DNA of 28,362 nucleotides from Gammaproteobacteria bacterium (GTDB lineage: Bacteria; Pseudomonadota; Gammaproteobacteria; UBA9214), in NCBI GenBank assembly GCA_030632175.1, contig DAOVVG010000005.1:1-28362 (forward strand). The letters are read 5' to 3'. The notes beneath the pieces were generated by a model. The model did no database searches, was not told the DNA's origin, and saw nothing but the letters and a program-made list of their open reading frames with translations. A program made the translations under genes and the position numbers. Positions 13,424 to 21,472 of this stretch are shown one piece after another (position 1 is the stretch's first letter; every line of letters begins with the position of its first letter).

Positions 13424-15619
13424 CTACTGTCGTTGCAGGATGATGCCACCCAGCGGCGGCAGCGTCAGCAGCAGTGAATGCGGCTGCCCGTTGCAGGGCT
13501 CTGGTACAGAGACAATCTGCCCTTTATTGCCCACATCCGAGCCATCGTAGTAACCGGAGTCGGAATTCAGCAATTCAGTGTAGCTGCCGCTGGCGGGGAC
13601 ACCTATCCGGTAGCCATGATGTGGGACAGGGGTGAAATTAAGTACCACAACGACAGCGCTGTCACCATCCTTGCGCAGGTAACTCAGGACCGAGAAGTCA
13701 GATGCGATGCAATCTATCCACTCGAATCCTTCTGCGCTGAAATCAAAACGGTGCAATTCAGGTTTTTCGCGATACAGGCGGTTCAGGTCACTCACCAGGG
13801 TTTGCATGCCCTGATGGCAGTTGTATTCAAGCAGGTGCCATTCAAGGCCGGCATTAAAGTTCCACTCCCGGCCCTGGGCAAATTCGCAGCCCATAAACAG
13901 CAGTTTCTTGCCCGGAAAGGTGAACATGTAGGTATACAAAAGCCGCAGGTTTGCAAAGCGTTGCCAGTTGTCGCCGGTCTGCTTGTAGAGCATGGACTGT
14001 TTGCCGTGTACGACTTCATCGTGGGAAAAGGGCAGCATGAAGTTTTCAGTGTAGGCGTACAGCAGACCAAAGGTCAGGTCATTATGGTGGTACTTGCGGT
14101 GGACCGGGTCATGCGACATGTAGCGTAATGAGTCATGCATCCAGCCCATGTTCCATTTCATGCTGAAACCGAGCCCACCGCCGTCAACCGGACGGCTGAC
14201 ACCGGGCCAGGCGGTTGATTCCTCGGCGATCATAACGGAACCGGGATACTCGGCATGGGTAATGGTGTTCAGTTCACGTAAAAAGGCTGCCGCCTCCAGA
14301 TTCTCGCGACCGCCATAGATGTTGGGTATCCATTCGCTGGGCGGTCGTGAATAGTCGTGATAAAGCATGGACGCGACAGCATCGACACGCAGTCCGTCAA
14401 TATGAAATTCTTCCAGCCAGTAGACGGCACTGGAGATCAGGAAGTTCCTGACTTCATTACGGCCATAGTTATAGATCAGGGTGCCCCAGTCGTGGTGTTC
14501 GCCACGGCGCGGGTCTTCGTGCTCATAGAGTGCAGTGCCGTCAAAGTTCGCCAGGCCATGGGCGTCCTTGGGAAAATGGGCGGGAGCCCAGTCAAGCAGG
14601 ACGCCAATCTGGTGCTGGTGACAGTAATCGACAAAGTATCGGAAGTCGTCCGGTTCGCCAAAACGACTGGTCGGGGCAAAGTAACCGGTTGTCTGGTAGC
14701 CCCAGGAGGCATCCAGTGGGTGCTCGGTGACGGGTAGCAACTCAATATGGGTAAAACCGGTGTGCCTGACGTGGTTGACCAGGTCGGTGGCCAGTTGACG
14801 ATAATTGAGAAAATTTCCGTGCTCATCGCGTTTCCAGGAGCCAAGGTGGACTTCGTAGACGGAAATGGGGGCGTGTTGCCAGTCCGCGTTGTGGCGCGCC
14901 TCCATCCAGGCGCTGTCCTGCCACCGATAGCTTTGAGGTGGTGCGGGCACGCGTGATGCATTGGCTGGACGCAACTCGAAGTTCTGTGCGTAAGGGTCTG
15001 TTTTTAATAATATATCACCCTGGCGGGTACGCACCTCATACTTGAAGGGCTGACCCACACCGAGGCCAGGTATAAACAGTTCCCACACACCACTGTTACC
15101 CCGTACGCGCATGGGGTGGCAGCGTCCGTCCCAGTTGTTGAAGTCGCCCACAACGCTGATGCGTTCTGCAGACGGCGCCCAGACTGCAAAGCGTACACCG
15201 GGGATACCCTCGACTTGCAGCTTGTGGGCACCGAGTATCCGGTAAATATGCCAGTGCCTGCCTTCACCAAAAAGGTGCAGATCGAATTCGGAGAGCTGTG
15301 GCGGGAAGCAGTACGGATCATAGCTGACGTGTTCTGCACCATCACTGTCGCGCCAGATCAGTCGGTAATGCTCAGGTATCTGGCCGGCGGGTCCGTGCCA
15401 TGCAAACAGGTCAGTGTTGCCCATACGCTGCAGGGAGGCACCATTCTCGGCGATACGAACCCAGGCGGCGCCGGGAATCAGGGCGCGAATCAGAACTTCA
15501 CCGGAATAATCATGTTTGCCAAGCAGGCTAAACGGGTCGTGGTGACGGGTTTCCAGCAGGCGCTGAATACCGGTAGATATTTCAATTAACGAAGGCTTGC
15601 CTGTGTCAGTATGCAACAT
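13424..15619 (-). CDS. glgB: 1,4-alpha-glucan branching enzyme GlgB
   Basis: This 731-residue GH13 branching enzyme matches the usual length of about 730. It has an N-terminal beta-domain (about 20-110), a CBM48 module (about 125-225, VRFAVWAPSAERISVVGDFN split across it), the catalytic barrel (about 250-620) and a C-terminal beta-domain. Catalytic residues are D413 (GLRVDAVASMLY), E466 (MIAEESTAW) and the Asp of FSHDEVVHGK; the 53-residue spacing between nucleophile and acid equals that of the E. coli enzyme. It creates alpha-1,6 branches in glycogen. It is transcribed away from glgC, with 132 bp between the two starts for divergent promoters. The Memo and AMMECR1 genes follow on the same strand. 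Confidence 0.97.
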   Translation of the reverse strand: MLHTDTGKPSLIEISTGIQRLLETRHHDPFSLLGKHDYSGEVLIRALIPGAAWVRIAENGASLQRMGNTDLFAWHGPAGQIPEHYRLIWRDSDGAEHVSYDPYCFPPQLSEFDLHLFGEGRHWHIYRILGAHKLQVEGIPGVRFAVWAPSAERISVVGDFNNWDGRCHPMRVRGNSGVWELFIPGLGVGQPFKYEVRTRQGDILLKTDPYAQNFELRPANASRVPAPPQSYRWQDSAWMEARHNADWQHAPISVYEVHLGSWKRDEHGNFLNYRQLATDLVNHVRHTGFTHIELLPVTEHPLDASWGYQTTGYFAPTSRFGEPDDFRYFVDYCHQHQIGVLLDWAPAHFPKDAHGLANFDGTALYEHEDPRRGEHHDWGTLIYNYGRNEVRNFLISSAVYWLEEFHIDGLRVDAVASMLYHDYSRPPSEWIPNIYGGRENLEAAAFLRELNTITHAEYPGSVMIAEESTAWPGVSRPVDGGGLGFSMKWNMGWMHDSLRYMSHDPVHRKYHHNDLTFGLLYAYTENFMLPFSHDEVVHGKQSMLYKQTGDNWQRFANLRLLYTYMFTFPGKKLLFMGCEFAQGREWNFNAGLEWHLLEYNCHQGMQTLVSDLNRLYREKPELHRFDFSAEGFEWIDCIASDFSVLSYLRKDGDSAVVVVLNFTPVPHHGYRIGVPASGSYTELLNSDSGYYDGSDVGNKGQIVSVPEPCNGQPHSLLLTLPPLGGIILQRQ

Positions 15620-15751
15620 TGAATCAGATAATCATGAAGACCTGTTTTGGAGCAAAAATTTGTCTGCCGGATAACTATACAGTCAAAGGTCGTAGCCATA
15701 CAATACACCCCACTTTTCCATAACAAACAGGTCAGAAAAACTGCTTGATTG
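15620..15751. promoter_or_regulatory. Divergent glgB/glgC promoter region
   Basis: The 132 bp between the glgB and glgC starts must drive both directions. A possible glgC -10 is TACAAT near 15702 with a poor -35 (TATACA) 17 bp upstream. I see no clear operator. GGA appears in the glgC leader side but not next to its ATG, so CsrA control of glgC as in E. coli is not supported by position. Confidence 0.4.
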
Positions 15752-17020
15752 ATGGTAACTACCGATCCCCAACATTATGACCGCCGCCTGAATCGCAGTA
15801 CGCTTGCCCTCATTCTCGCGGGCGGGCGCGGTTCACGCCTGCGGCAATTGACGCTCTGGCGTGCCAAGCCTGCTGTGCCTTTCGGCGGGAAATTTCGCAT
15901 CATCGATTTTCCGTTGTCCAACTGCCTGAATTCGGGCATTCGCATGATCGGTGTGTTGACTCAGTACAAGGCGCACTCGCTGATTCAGCACATACAGAAC
16001 GGCTGGGGTTTTCTGCGAGGTGAATTCAAGGAATTTATCGAGTTGCTGCCGGCGCAACAACGCATCCAGGCCTCCTGGTATTCCGGTACTGCAGATGCTG
16101 TTTACCAGAATCTCGACATTATCCGCACCCACAAACCGGAATACGTGCTGATTCTGGCCGGCGATCATGTATACAAGATGGATTACGGACCCATGATCGC
16201 GCAACACGCTAATTCCGGTGCTGACATGACAGTTGGCTGCATAGAAGTGGCGGTCAGTGATGCCAGGGCGTTTGGTGTGCTGTCCGTTGACACGGAAGGG
16301 CGCGTTACCGAGTTCGATGAAAAGCCATCAGCGCCTAATCCCATTCCAGGTATGCCGGGTCGGGCGCTGGCCTCCATGGGTATCTATGTCTTCAATACCG
16401 ATTTTCTCTACGAGCAGCTTATCAAGGATGCCGACTCTACCTATTCAACCCACGATTTCGGCCATGACATCATCCCGCATCTGATAAAAAAGTACCGGGT
16501 TCACAGTTACCCCTTCAGGGACTCGCACCTCGGACAGGCTGCATACTGGCGTGACGTGGGTACCATCGATTCATTCTGGCAGGCCAATCTTGAACTGATC
16601 GGGGTGCTGCCGGAGCTGAACCTGTATGATGAGGACTGGCCGATATGGACCTACCAGGAACAGTTACCGCCTGCCAAGTTTATTTTTGATGATGACGACC
16701 GGCGTGGCATGGCACTGGACTCAATGGTCTCCGGTGGCTGTCTTATCTCCGGCGCCACCGTGCGACATTCACTGTTGTTTTCAAACGTACGCGTTAACTC
16801 CCATGCCGTGTTGCAGGACGTCGTGGCCCTGCCCAATGTCAAGATTGGTCGCCACTGCCGTATCACAAAGGTGATTATCGACAAGTGGTGCGAACTCCCC
16901 GAGGGTACGGTGATTGGAGAAGACCCGGAACATGATGCGGAGCGTTTTTACGTCAGCCCCGGCGGCGTGGTACTGGTAACGCCTGAAATGCTCGGGCAGG
17001 AAGTCCACCATGTCCGCTAA
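15752..17020 (+). CDS. glgC: Glucose-1-phosphate adenylyltransferase GlgC
   Basis: This 422-residue enzyme makes ADP-glucose from ATP and glucose-1-phosphate, the committed step of bacterial glycogen synthesis. The nucleotide-binding start LILAGGRGSRLRQLT, the RAKPAVPFGGKFRIIDF segment, WYSGTADAVYQN, LAGDHVYKMDY and FDEKP are all present, followed by a left-handed beta-helix C-terminal domain with hexapeptide-like repeats. The length matches E. coli GlgC (431). The open frame begins at TTG 15749, but the next codon, ATG 15752, is the better start. The 3' end overlaps the GH57 gene by 11 bp, so the two are co-transcribed. The glycogen synthase gene glgA is not in the window. Confidence 0.97.
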   Translation: MVTTDPQHYDRRLNRSTLALILAGGRGSRLRQLTLWRAKPAVPFGGKFRIIDFPLSNCLNSGIRMIGVLTQYKAHSLIQHIQNGWGFLRGEFKEFIELLPAQQRIQASWYSGTADAVYQNLDIIRTHKPEYVLILAGDHVYKMDYGPMIAQHANSGADMTVGCIEVAVSDARAFGVLSVDTEGRVTEFDEKPSAPNPIPGMPGRALASMGIYVFNTDFLYEQLIKDADSTYSTHDFGHDIIPHLIKKYRVHSYPFRDSHLGQAAYWRDVGTIDSFWQANLELIGVLPELNLYDEDWPIWTYQEQLPPAKFIFDDDDRRGMALDSMVSGGCLISGATVRHSLLFSNVRVNSHAVLQDVVALPNVKIGRHCRITKVIIDKWCELPEGTVIGEDPEHDAERFYVSPGGVVLVTPEMLGQEVHHVR

Positions 17021-18716
17021 ATCGCCGCTGAACATTGTTCTTTGTTGGCATATGCATCAACCGCAATACTGTGACCAGATCAGCGGCATCTATCAGCTGC
17101 CCTGGACTTACCTGCACGCCACCAAGGATTATATCGACATGGCCGCGCATCTCGAGGAGGTGCCGGAATCCAGGGCGGTGGTCAACTTCGCACCTGTGTT
17201 GCTTGAACAGTTATCAGATTATGCTGGACAGGTAAATGGCTTCCTGTCCGAGAACAAGGGCATTCGTGACCCCTTGCTGGCGGCGCTGGCCTGTCCGGTA
17301 ATGCCGAGCAACAAGGAACAGCGCATGGAGCTGGTGGGTGCCTGCCTGCGTGCCAACGAGTTGCGTTCGATAAAACGCTTTGAACATTACCAGAAGCTCG
17401 CCGAGATGGCCGGCTGGTTTCATGAACATCCTTCCGGGATGCTGTATGTCGGTGACCAGTTTATAACCGACCTGCTGGTTTGGTATCACCTCTCATGGAT
17501 GGGTGAGACAGTACGGCGCAGCAATGGCCTGGTGCAGCAGTTGATGGAGAAGGGAACGGGCTTCACGCTGCACGATCGCCGGCAATTACTGAAGCTGATC
17601 GGTGAACTGCTGTCCAGTGTCATTGACCGCTACCGTGAACTGGCGGAAAAAGGCCAGGTGGAACTGTCCATGACACCGTATGCGCACCCGATCCTGCCCC
17701 TGTTGCTGGATATTGAAACAGCGCGGGAAGCCATGCCGGATATCACACTGCCACAGCTGGCGAGTTACCCGGGGGGTGAGGAACGGGTCGAATGGCATAT
17801 CAAGGAAGGTATTGCCACTTTTGAACAGTATTTTGGGACACGCCCGACGGGCTGCTGGCCTTCGGAGGGTGGCGTCAGTGCTGCAGCCTTGCAAATGCTG
17901 GAGCAGCACGGGTTTACCTGGGCCGCAAGCGGTGAGTCGGTGTACCGTCACAGCCAGGCGAACGACGAAAATGTGCCACTGTCCGGATGCAGCCTGTACC
18001 AGGGTTTTAATGTTGGCGGCGGTAAGCTGGCTTGTTTCTTTCGGGATGACGGGCTGTCCGATCTTATCGGCTTTACCTATTCCGACTGGCATGCTGATGA
18101 CGCCGTTGGCAACCTGATTGATCACCTGGAGAATATTGCAGCCAGTACCCGTGATCAGGACAGCCCGCTGGTGTCCATTATTCTGGACGGGGAAAATGCC
18201 TGGGAGCATTTCCCGGAGAATGCATACTATTTTCTTAATACGCTGTACAAGCGCTTGTCAGAGCATCCCGGGCTCAACATGACGACCTATACCGAATATC
18301 TGTCCGAATCCCGCCGGTTACCGAATATTAAAAAGCTGGTGAGTGGCAGTTGGGTATACGGGACGTTTTCAACGTGGATTGGTGACAAGGACAAGAACCG
18401 CGGCTGGGATATGCTGGGAGATGCCAAAAAAGTATTTGATGCGACAGTGGAGGAGAACAGCCTCGGTGGTGAGCAGTTGCTGGCAGCCCAGCATCAGCTA
18501 TCCATTTGTGAAGGGTCTGACTGGTTCTGGTGGTTCGGGGACTATAACTCTGCCGACACGGTGAGTGATTTTGAACGCCTGTTCCGTATGCATTTGTCGA
18601 ATCTTTATACCATGCTGGGAGAGGAACCGCCCGAGTATCTGTCTGCGGTGTTTGCACACGGTGGTGGTAGCCCGGCACAAACCGGCGTGATGCGAAAAGG
18701 CAAATTCACCGGATAA
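17010..18716 (+). CDS. Glycoside hydrolase family 57 protein (alpha-glucan-acting)
   Basis: This 568-residue protein shows the GH57 motifs: HMHQPQY (14-20), WPSEGG with candidate nucleophile E286, and ILDGENAWE with candidate acid D393. GH57 enzymes are retaining alpha-amylases, amylopullulanases, 4-alpha-glucanotransferases or branching enzymes. The WPSEG form and the DGENAWE motif resemble the uncharacterised bacterial alpha-amylase/alpha-mannosidase-like group found in glycogen operons rather than the GH57 branching enzymes; glgB is already present nearby. The start overlaps glgC by 11 bp and the malQ start follows 18 bp after its stop, so glgC-GH57-malQ form one operon. The exact substrate cannot be stated. 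No signal peptide is seen, so it should be cytoplasmic. Confidence 0.88.
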   Translation: MSAKSPLNIVLCWHMHQPQYCDQISGIYQLPWTYLHATKDYIDMAAHLEEVPESRAVVNFAPVLLEQLSDYAGQVNGFLSENKGIRDPLLAALACPVMPSNKEQRMELVGACLRANELRSIKRFEHYQKLAEMAGWFHEHPSGMLYVGDQFITDLLVWYHLSWMGETVRRSNGLVQQLMEKGTGFTLHDRRQLLKLIGELLSSVIDRYRELAEKGQVELSMTPYAHPILPLLLDIETAREAMPDITLPQLASYPGGEERVEWHIKEGIATFEQYFGTRPTGCWPSEGGVSAAALQMLEQHGFTWAASGESVYRHSQANDENVPLSGCSLYQGFNVGGGKLACFFRDDGLSDLIGFTYSDWHADDAVGNLIDHLENIAASTRDQDSPLVSIILDGENAWEHFPENAYYFLNTLYKRLSEHPGLNMTTYTEYLSESRRLPNIKKLVSGSWVYGTFSTWIGDKDKNRGWDMLGDAKKVFDATVEENSLGGEQLLAAQHQLSICEGSDWFWWFGDYNSADTVSDFERLFRMHLSNLYTMLGEEPPEYLSAVFAHGGGSPAQTGVMRKGKFTG

Positions 18717-18734
18717 CGACCCGTATTCCGCCTG

Positions 18735-20198
18735 GTGCAAAATCCCCTGATACAGCGCCGCGCAGGCGTCCTGTTACACCCGACATCACTGCCTGGTAAA
18801 CGTGAGCACGGCGACCTTGGTGAGGATGCCCGCCGCTTCATAGATTTTCTTCAGGCAGCCGGGCTAAGTGTCTGGCAAATGTTGCCGCTGGGTCCGACTC
18901 ATGCCGATGGTTCACCTTATCAATGCCTGTCCGTGCATGCGGGTAACCCGGCATTAGTAAGCCTTGACGACTTGTTGATCGCTGGTTGGTTGCCCGCGGC
19001 GACAGCAAGCAATCTGCCACTGCATGCGTGTCTGCAGCAGGCGCACTCAGGCTTTGAAAAAGCCGCATCACAGTCAGACAAGGCAGCGTATGCAGCATTC
19101 AAAACAGCGCAAACCGGCTGGCTGGATGACTATGCGCTCTACCAGGCCATCCGTGCGGCACAGGATGGGCAACCCTGGTACCAGTGGCCTGTGGCATTGC
19201 GAGACCGTGACCCGACTGCACTGGCGGATGTCAGAGATGTTCAGGCAGAGGCCATCGAGCAGGTTTGCTTTGAACAGTATCTGTTCTTCACACAGTGGTC
19301 TGCACTGCGCGACTATGCGCACCAGCGTGGTGTTGCATTATTCGGGGATATGCCTATCTACGTTGCTCATGACAGTGCAGATGTGTGGGCGCACCGAGAG
19401 CTGTTTACAATCGACAGTGCCGGCGAGCTTGAAGTGGTCGCCGGTGTACCGCCGGATTATTTTTCCGAAACCGGACAACGCTGGGGCAATCCACTGTATC
19501 GCTGGGACTGCATGAGCGAGCAGGGTTACGGCTGGTGGGTGGAACGTTTTACCACACAGTTCGCGTTTTTCGATATCGTCCGTATTGATCACTTCCGCGG
19601 CTTCGAAAAATATTGGGAAATACCAGCATCGGCAGAGACAGCTGTTGATGGGTGCTGGGTGGCCGGTCCGGGCGCAGCTTTGTTCGAGCGTTTGCAGCAG
19701 CACTTTGGTAAGTTGCCTGTGGTCGCTGAAGATCTCGGCATCATCACGCCGGAAGTTGATGCCCTGCGGCTGCAGTTCGGTTTCCCTGGTATGAAAATCC
19801 TGCAGTTTGCCTTTGACGGCGGTGAGGATAACCCATACCTCCCGCAGAACCACGAGGCTTTATCTGTGGTGTATACAGGTACTCATGATAATGACACCAC
19901 GCTGGGATGGTACGACAACCTGGATGACGCCGAACGTGAAAACGTCAATACACATTTATCGGCAGAGTCAGCTGAGATGCCCTGGGCGCTGATCAGGACA
20001 GCGCTGGAATCAACGTCTGTGCTCGCAATCATTCCGATGCAGGACCTGCTGGGAATGGGTAGTGATGCGCGTATGAATGCCCCTGGGACCACCATCGGAA
20101 ACTGGAGTTGGCGTTTTACCTGGGATCAGGTTTCTCCGGATCTCGCCCGGAAGATTTGCTCGCTGAACAGACAGGCCGACCGGGTGGAAAATTCCTGA
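18735..20198 (+). CDS. malQ: 4-alpha-glucanotransferase (amylomaltase) MalQ
   Basis: This 487-residue GH77 enzyme transfers alpha-1,4-glucan segments between chains and releases glucose, working with phosphorylase on glycogen breakdown products. It starts with the family hallmark RRAGVLLHPTSLPG and contains FDIVRIDHFRGF (nucleophile Asp), VVAEDLG (acid/base Glu) and YTGTHDNDT (transition-state Asp). The length matches the compact bacterial MalQ type. The start is GTG; no ATG is available in front of RRAGVLL. It is the last gene of the glgC-GH57-malQ unit. The C-terminus looks complete (WSWRFTWDQ, then a short helix). A broken lysE fragment on the other strand ends only 12 bp after its stop. 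Confidence 0.96.
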   Translation: MQNPLIQRRAGVLLHPTSLPGKREHGDLGEDARRFIDFLQAAGLSVWQMLPLGPTHADGSPYQCLSVHAGNPALVSLDDLLIAGWLPAATASNLPLHACLQQAHSGFEKAASQSDKAAYAAFKTAQTGWLDDYALYQAIRAAQDGQPWYQWPVALRDRDPTALADVRDVQAEAIEQVCFEQYLFFTQWSALRDYAHQRGVALFGDMPIYVAHDSADVWAHRELFTIDSAGELEVVAGVPPDYFSETGQRWGNPLYRWDCMSEQGYGWWVERFTTQFAFFDIVRIDHFRGFEKYWEIPASAETAVDGCWVAGPGAALFERLQQHFGKLPVVAEDLGIITPEVDALRLQFGFPGMKILQFAFDGGEDNPYLPQNHEALSVVYTGTHDNDTTLGWYDNLDDAERENVNTHLSAESAEMPWALIRTALESTSVLAIIPMQDLLGMGSDARMNAPGTTIGNWSWRFTWDQVSPDLARKICSLNRQADRVENS

Positions 20199-20210
20199 AT
20201 TATAACGCCC

Positions 20211-20450
20211 GAGTAATGCAGTAATCAGCCAGTCCACGGACTCTGCAATTGCTGCAAGACCGAGTATTGCGATCAAAATGAATGCTATATCCCCAACCAC
20301 AACTCCCGGAGTGGTTGATGCACCATGGATGAATCCAAAAGCTGCTGACCTCGCAGACACAGTAACGACACTCAAACCTGGAGCGAGCGCCAGTGCCAGC
20401 ATCGTGCCGAAGAGCGCGACAACAGAACCGAGGGTTAGAAAGATATCCAT
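20211..20450 (-). pseudogene. LysE/RhtB-family exporter, 5' remnant
   Basis: About 80 codons match the N-terminal part of LysE-type amino-acid exporters: a first membrane helix with LALAPGLSVVTVSARS, then AFGFIHGASTTPGVVVGDIAFILIAILGL in pieces, then the second-to-third helix ending SVDWLITAL. The family is about 200 residues; similarity stops abruptly about 12 bp from the malQ stop codon, and the frame continues only as antisense of malQ. The downstream two-thirds of the gene are therefore missing, most simply by a deletion that brought malQ next to the break. Expression of a truncated one- or two-helix peptide would be non-functional. The chance that it is a genuine overlapping small membrane protein is low. 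Confidence 0.6.
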
Positions 20451-20654
20451 ACCCGATGATTATCGCAACTTCCAAGAAATATCAAACGTCCGCTTTGGGT
20501 TGCGGTGGCTTTTTTAGCGAATTCTTATTTGGAATCAGTCCGCCAGGTCCGGTATCAGCCAGCAACCTGCCGTTCGATGAACTGACAGAACCAGGCGGCG
20601 GTGTTATTGCAAAGGGGTAACTTCGACCAACAACAGACTTTCAACTCACAAAGA

Positions 20655-20686
20655 AACGCCCCGGGATCTCCTTCTTCCGGGGCATT
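20655..20686 (-). terminator. Probable terminator of the csrA operon
   Basis: On the minus strand a 10-bp stem (AATGCCCCGG with CCGGGGCGTT, one U-G pair) encloses a 12-nt loop and is followed by TTTCTTTG. The U-G pair becomes a C-A mismatch on the plus strand, so the hairpin favours minus-strand transcripts. It lies about 134 nt after the csrA stop. Confidence 0.55.
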
Positions 20687-20760
20687 AGTAGAGGCAGAAT
20701 TTATGGAGGGAATGACTACCTCTGGTTAGTAATATATATAGAGAAGCTTTATCCTCGTAT

Positions 20761-20786
20761 ATTGCCCTTTGGTGCAGATGGGCAAT
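20761..20786 (-). repeat. Hairpin in the csrA 3' region
   Basis: ATTGCCC (20761-20767) and GGGCAAT (20780-20786) are perfectly complementary with a 12-nt loop, 33 nt after the csrA stop. No T-run follows on the minus strand, so it may protect the 3' end or be an accessory terminator. Confidence 0.35.
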
Positions 20787-20819
20787 AGCCATTGCTAATG
20801 TGGCGGCAGACTCAGTTAA

Positions 20820-21155
20820 TCACGACCTCATCATCCGCTCATCTGGTATGTTGCCTATGCGTCGATCTGAAATCTTCCTGCGACTTTCTGTAATTGTTGC
20901 CCCGTTACTGTCCTTGAATGGAACTCTGGGCATGAGATAGTTCTGCCGCCTGTTGCTAAACTCGGATCTCCTGTTTCTCATCTTTTCCTGCTCTCCAGTT
21001 TTAATGCGCTCATAGATTTCTTCTCGATGCACAGCCACCTCTTTTGGTGCATTAATACCGATTCTTACTTGATTACCCTTCACACCGAGCACGGTCACCG
21101 TCACATCATCGCCGACCATCAGTGTCTCGCCTGTCCTTCGAGTAAGTATCAGCAT
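20820..21155 (-). CDS. csrA: CsrA/RsmA translational regulator with a long basic C-terminal extension
   Basis: Residues 1-52 are a complete CsrA: MLILTRRTGETLMVGDDV, then VLGVKGNQVRIGINAPKEVAVHREEIYERI in pieces, including the RNA-contacting R44 in VAVHREEIY. CsrA dimers bind GGA motifs in mRNA leaders and control glycogen, motility and biofilm genes. Typical CsrA is about 60-65 residues; this one has 111, adding about 50 residues rich in Arg (MRNRRSEFSNRR; SRRKISDRRIGN at 91-102) with no recognised domain. A strong Shine-Dalgarno AAGGAG lies 7 nt before the ATG and contains two GGA triplets, as expected for autoregulation. The gene follows the cysteine-rich gene by 26 bp on the same strand. 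The extension may bind a protein partner or RNA; that is inference. Confidence 0.93.
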   Translation of the reverse strand: MLILTRRTGETLMVGDDVTVTVLGVKGNQVRIGINAPKEVAVHREEIYERIKTGEQEKMRNRRSEFSNRRQNYLMPRVPFKDSNGATITESRRKISDRRIGNIPDERMMRS

Positions 21156-21170
21156 GCTCCATCTCCTTGG
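21156..21170 (-). promoter_or_regulatory. csrA ribosome-binding site with two GGA triplets
   Basis: The minus-strand leader reads CCAAGGAGATGGAGC directly before the ATG. AAGGAG is an excellent Shine-Dalgarno, and GGA occurs twice within 8 nt, the core of CsrA target sites. Occupation by CsrA would block its own translation. Confidence 0.45.
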
Positions 21171-21181
21171 TTGAGTGAGTA

Positions 21182-21472
21182 CTAAGCTAATTTTCTATTT
21201 GTAAGCTCTTCTTTTATCATTTTTTTGAGCTTGTCTCTGCAATCAATTACCTTGCAGTGGCCGGCATGCCTGCAGCAGAGTTCGAGATCTCGGATCTTGT
21301 TATCTGCTACATCCAGCAGGCAGACCAATGCAATCTCTTCTTTTTCGCACTCTGATTCGGCCTGCCCCAGTAACGTGACTGTATCGCACCCTTCGACAAA
21401 CCGCTTTATCGCAAAGAAAGCGATATGATCGAAATCATAATTACCCAGGCATTTTGGATTGTGGCAGGCCAT
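21182..21472 (-). CDS. Small cysteine-rich protein upstream of csrA, family unknown
   Basis: I do not recognise this 96-residue cytoplasmic protein. It has nine Cys: CHNPKC near the N-terminus (C3, C8), single Cys at 29, 42 and 51, and CCRHAGHCKVIDC (66-78), with His interspersed, then a Lys-rich helix (KLKKMIKEEL). The pattern suggests a zinc or iron-sulfur site, or redox-active thiols. The start is ATG 21472; the frame is open further to a TTG at 21523, but that region has no better ribosome-binding site and the Shine-Dalgarno before 21472 is also weak. It ends 26 bp before csrA on the same strand, so the two are probably co-transcribed. A role in sensing a condition that tunes CsrA is only a hypothesis. 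Confidence 0.6.
   Translation of the reverse strand: MACHNPKCLGNYDFDHIAFFAIKRFVEGCDTVTLLGQAESECEKEEIALVCLLDVADNKIRDLELCCRHAGHCKVIDCRDKLKKMIKEELTNRKLA

Larger units (their letters stand above)
20451..20819. other. Gene-free stretch between lysE remnant and csrA
   Basis: No credible gene is seen in these 369 bp. It contains two hairpins in the 3' region of csrA: ATTGCCC/GGGCAAT (20761-20786) and the terminator at 20655-20686. The rest may be the degraded upstream region of the lysE remnant. Confidence 0.45.

Noticed and set aside
13336..13449. N-terminal extension of the Memo protein overlapping glgB
   Set aside because: The added 38 residues have no family similarity, and ATG 13335 has a good Shine-Dalgarno.
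13478..14128. 216-codon open frame antisense to glgB
   Set aside because: glgB is certain here and the antisense product shows no recognisable domain or ribosome-binding site.
15620..15751. CsrA sites in the glgC leader
   Set aside because: GGA triplets are present but not near the glgC ribosome-binding site, so E. coli-like CsrA control cannot be claimed.
17586..18209. 207-codon open frame antisense to the GH57 gene
   Set aside because: It is a shadow of a conserved coding region with no independent evidence.
20010..20210. Continuation of the LysE-like frame into malQ antisense
   Set aside because: The translated sequence loses all membrane and LysE character where malQ begins; only the 80-codon start is a real gene relic.
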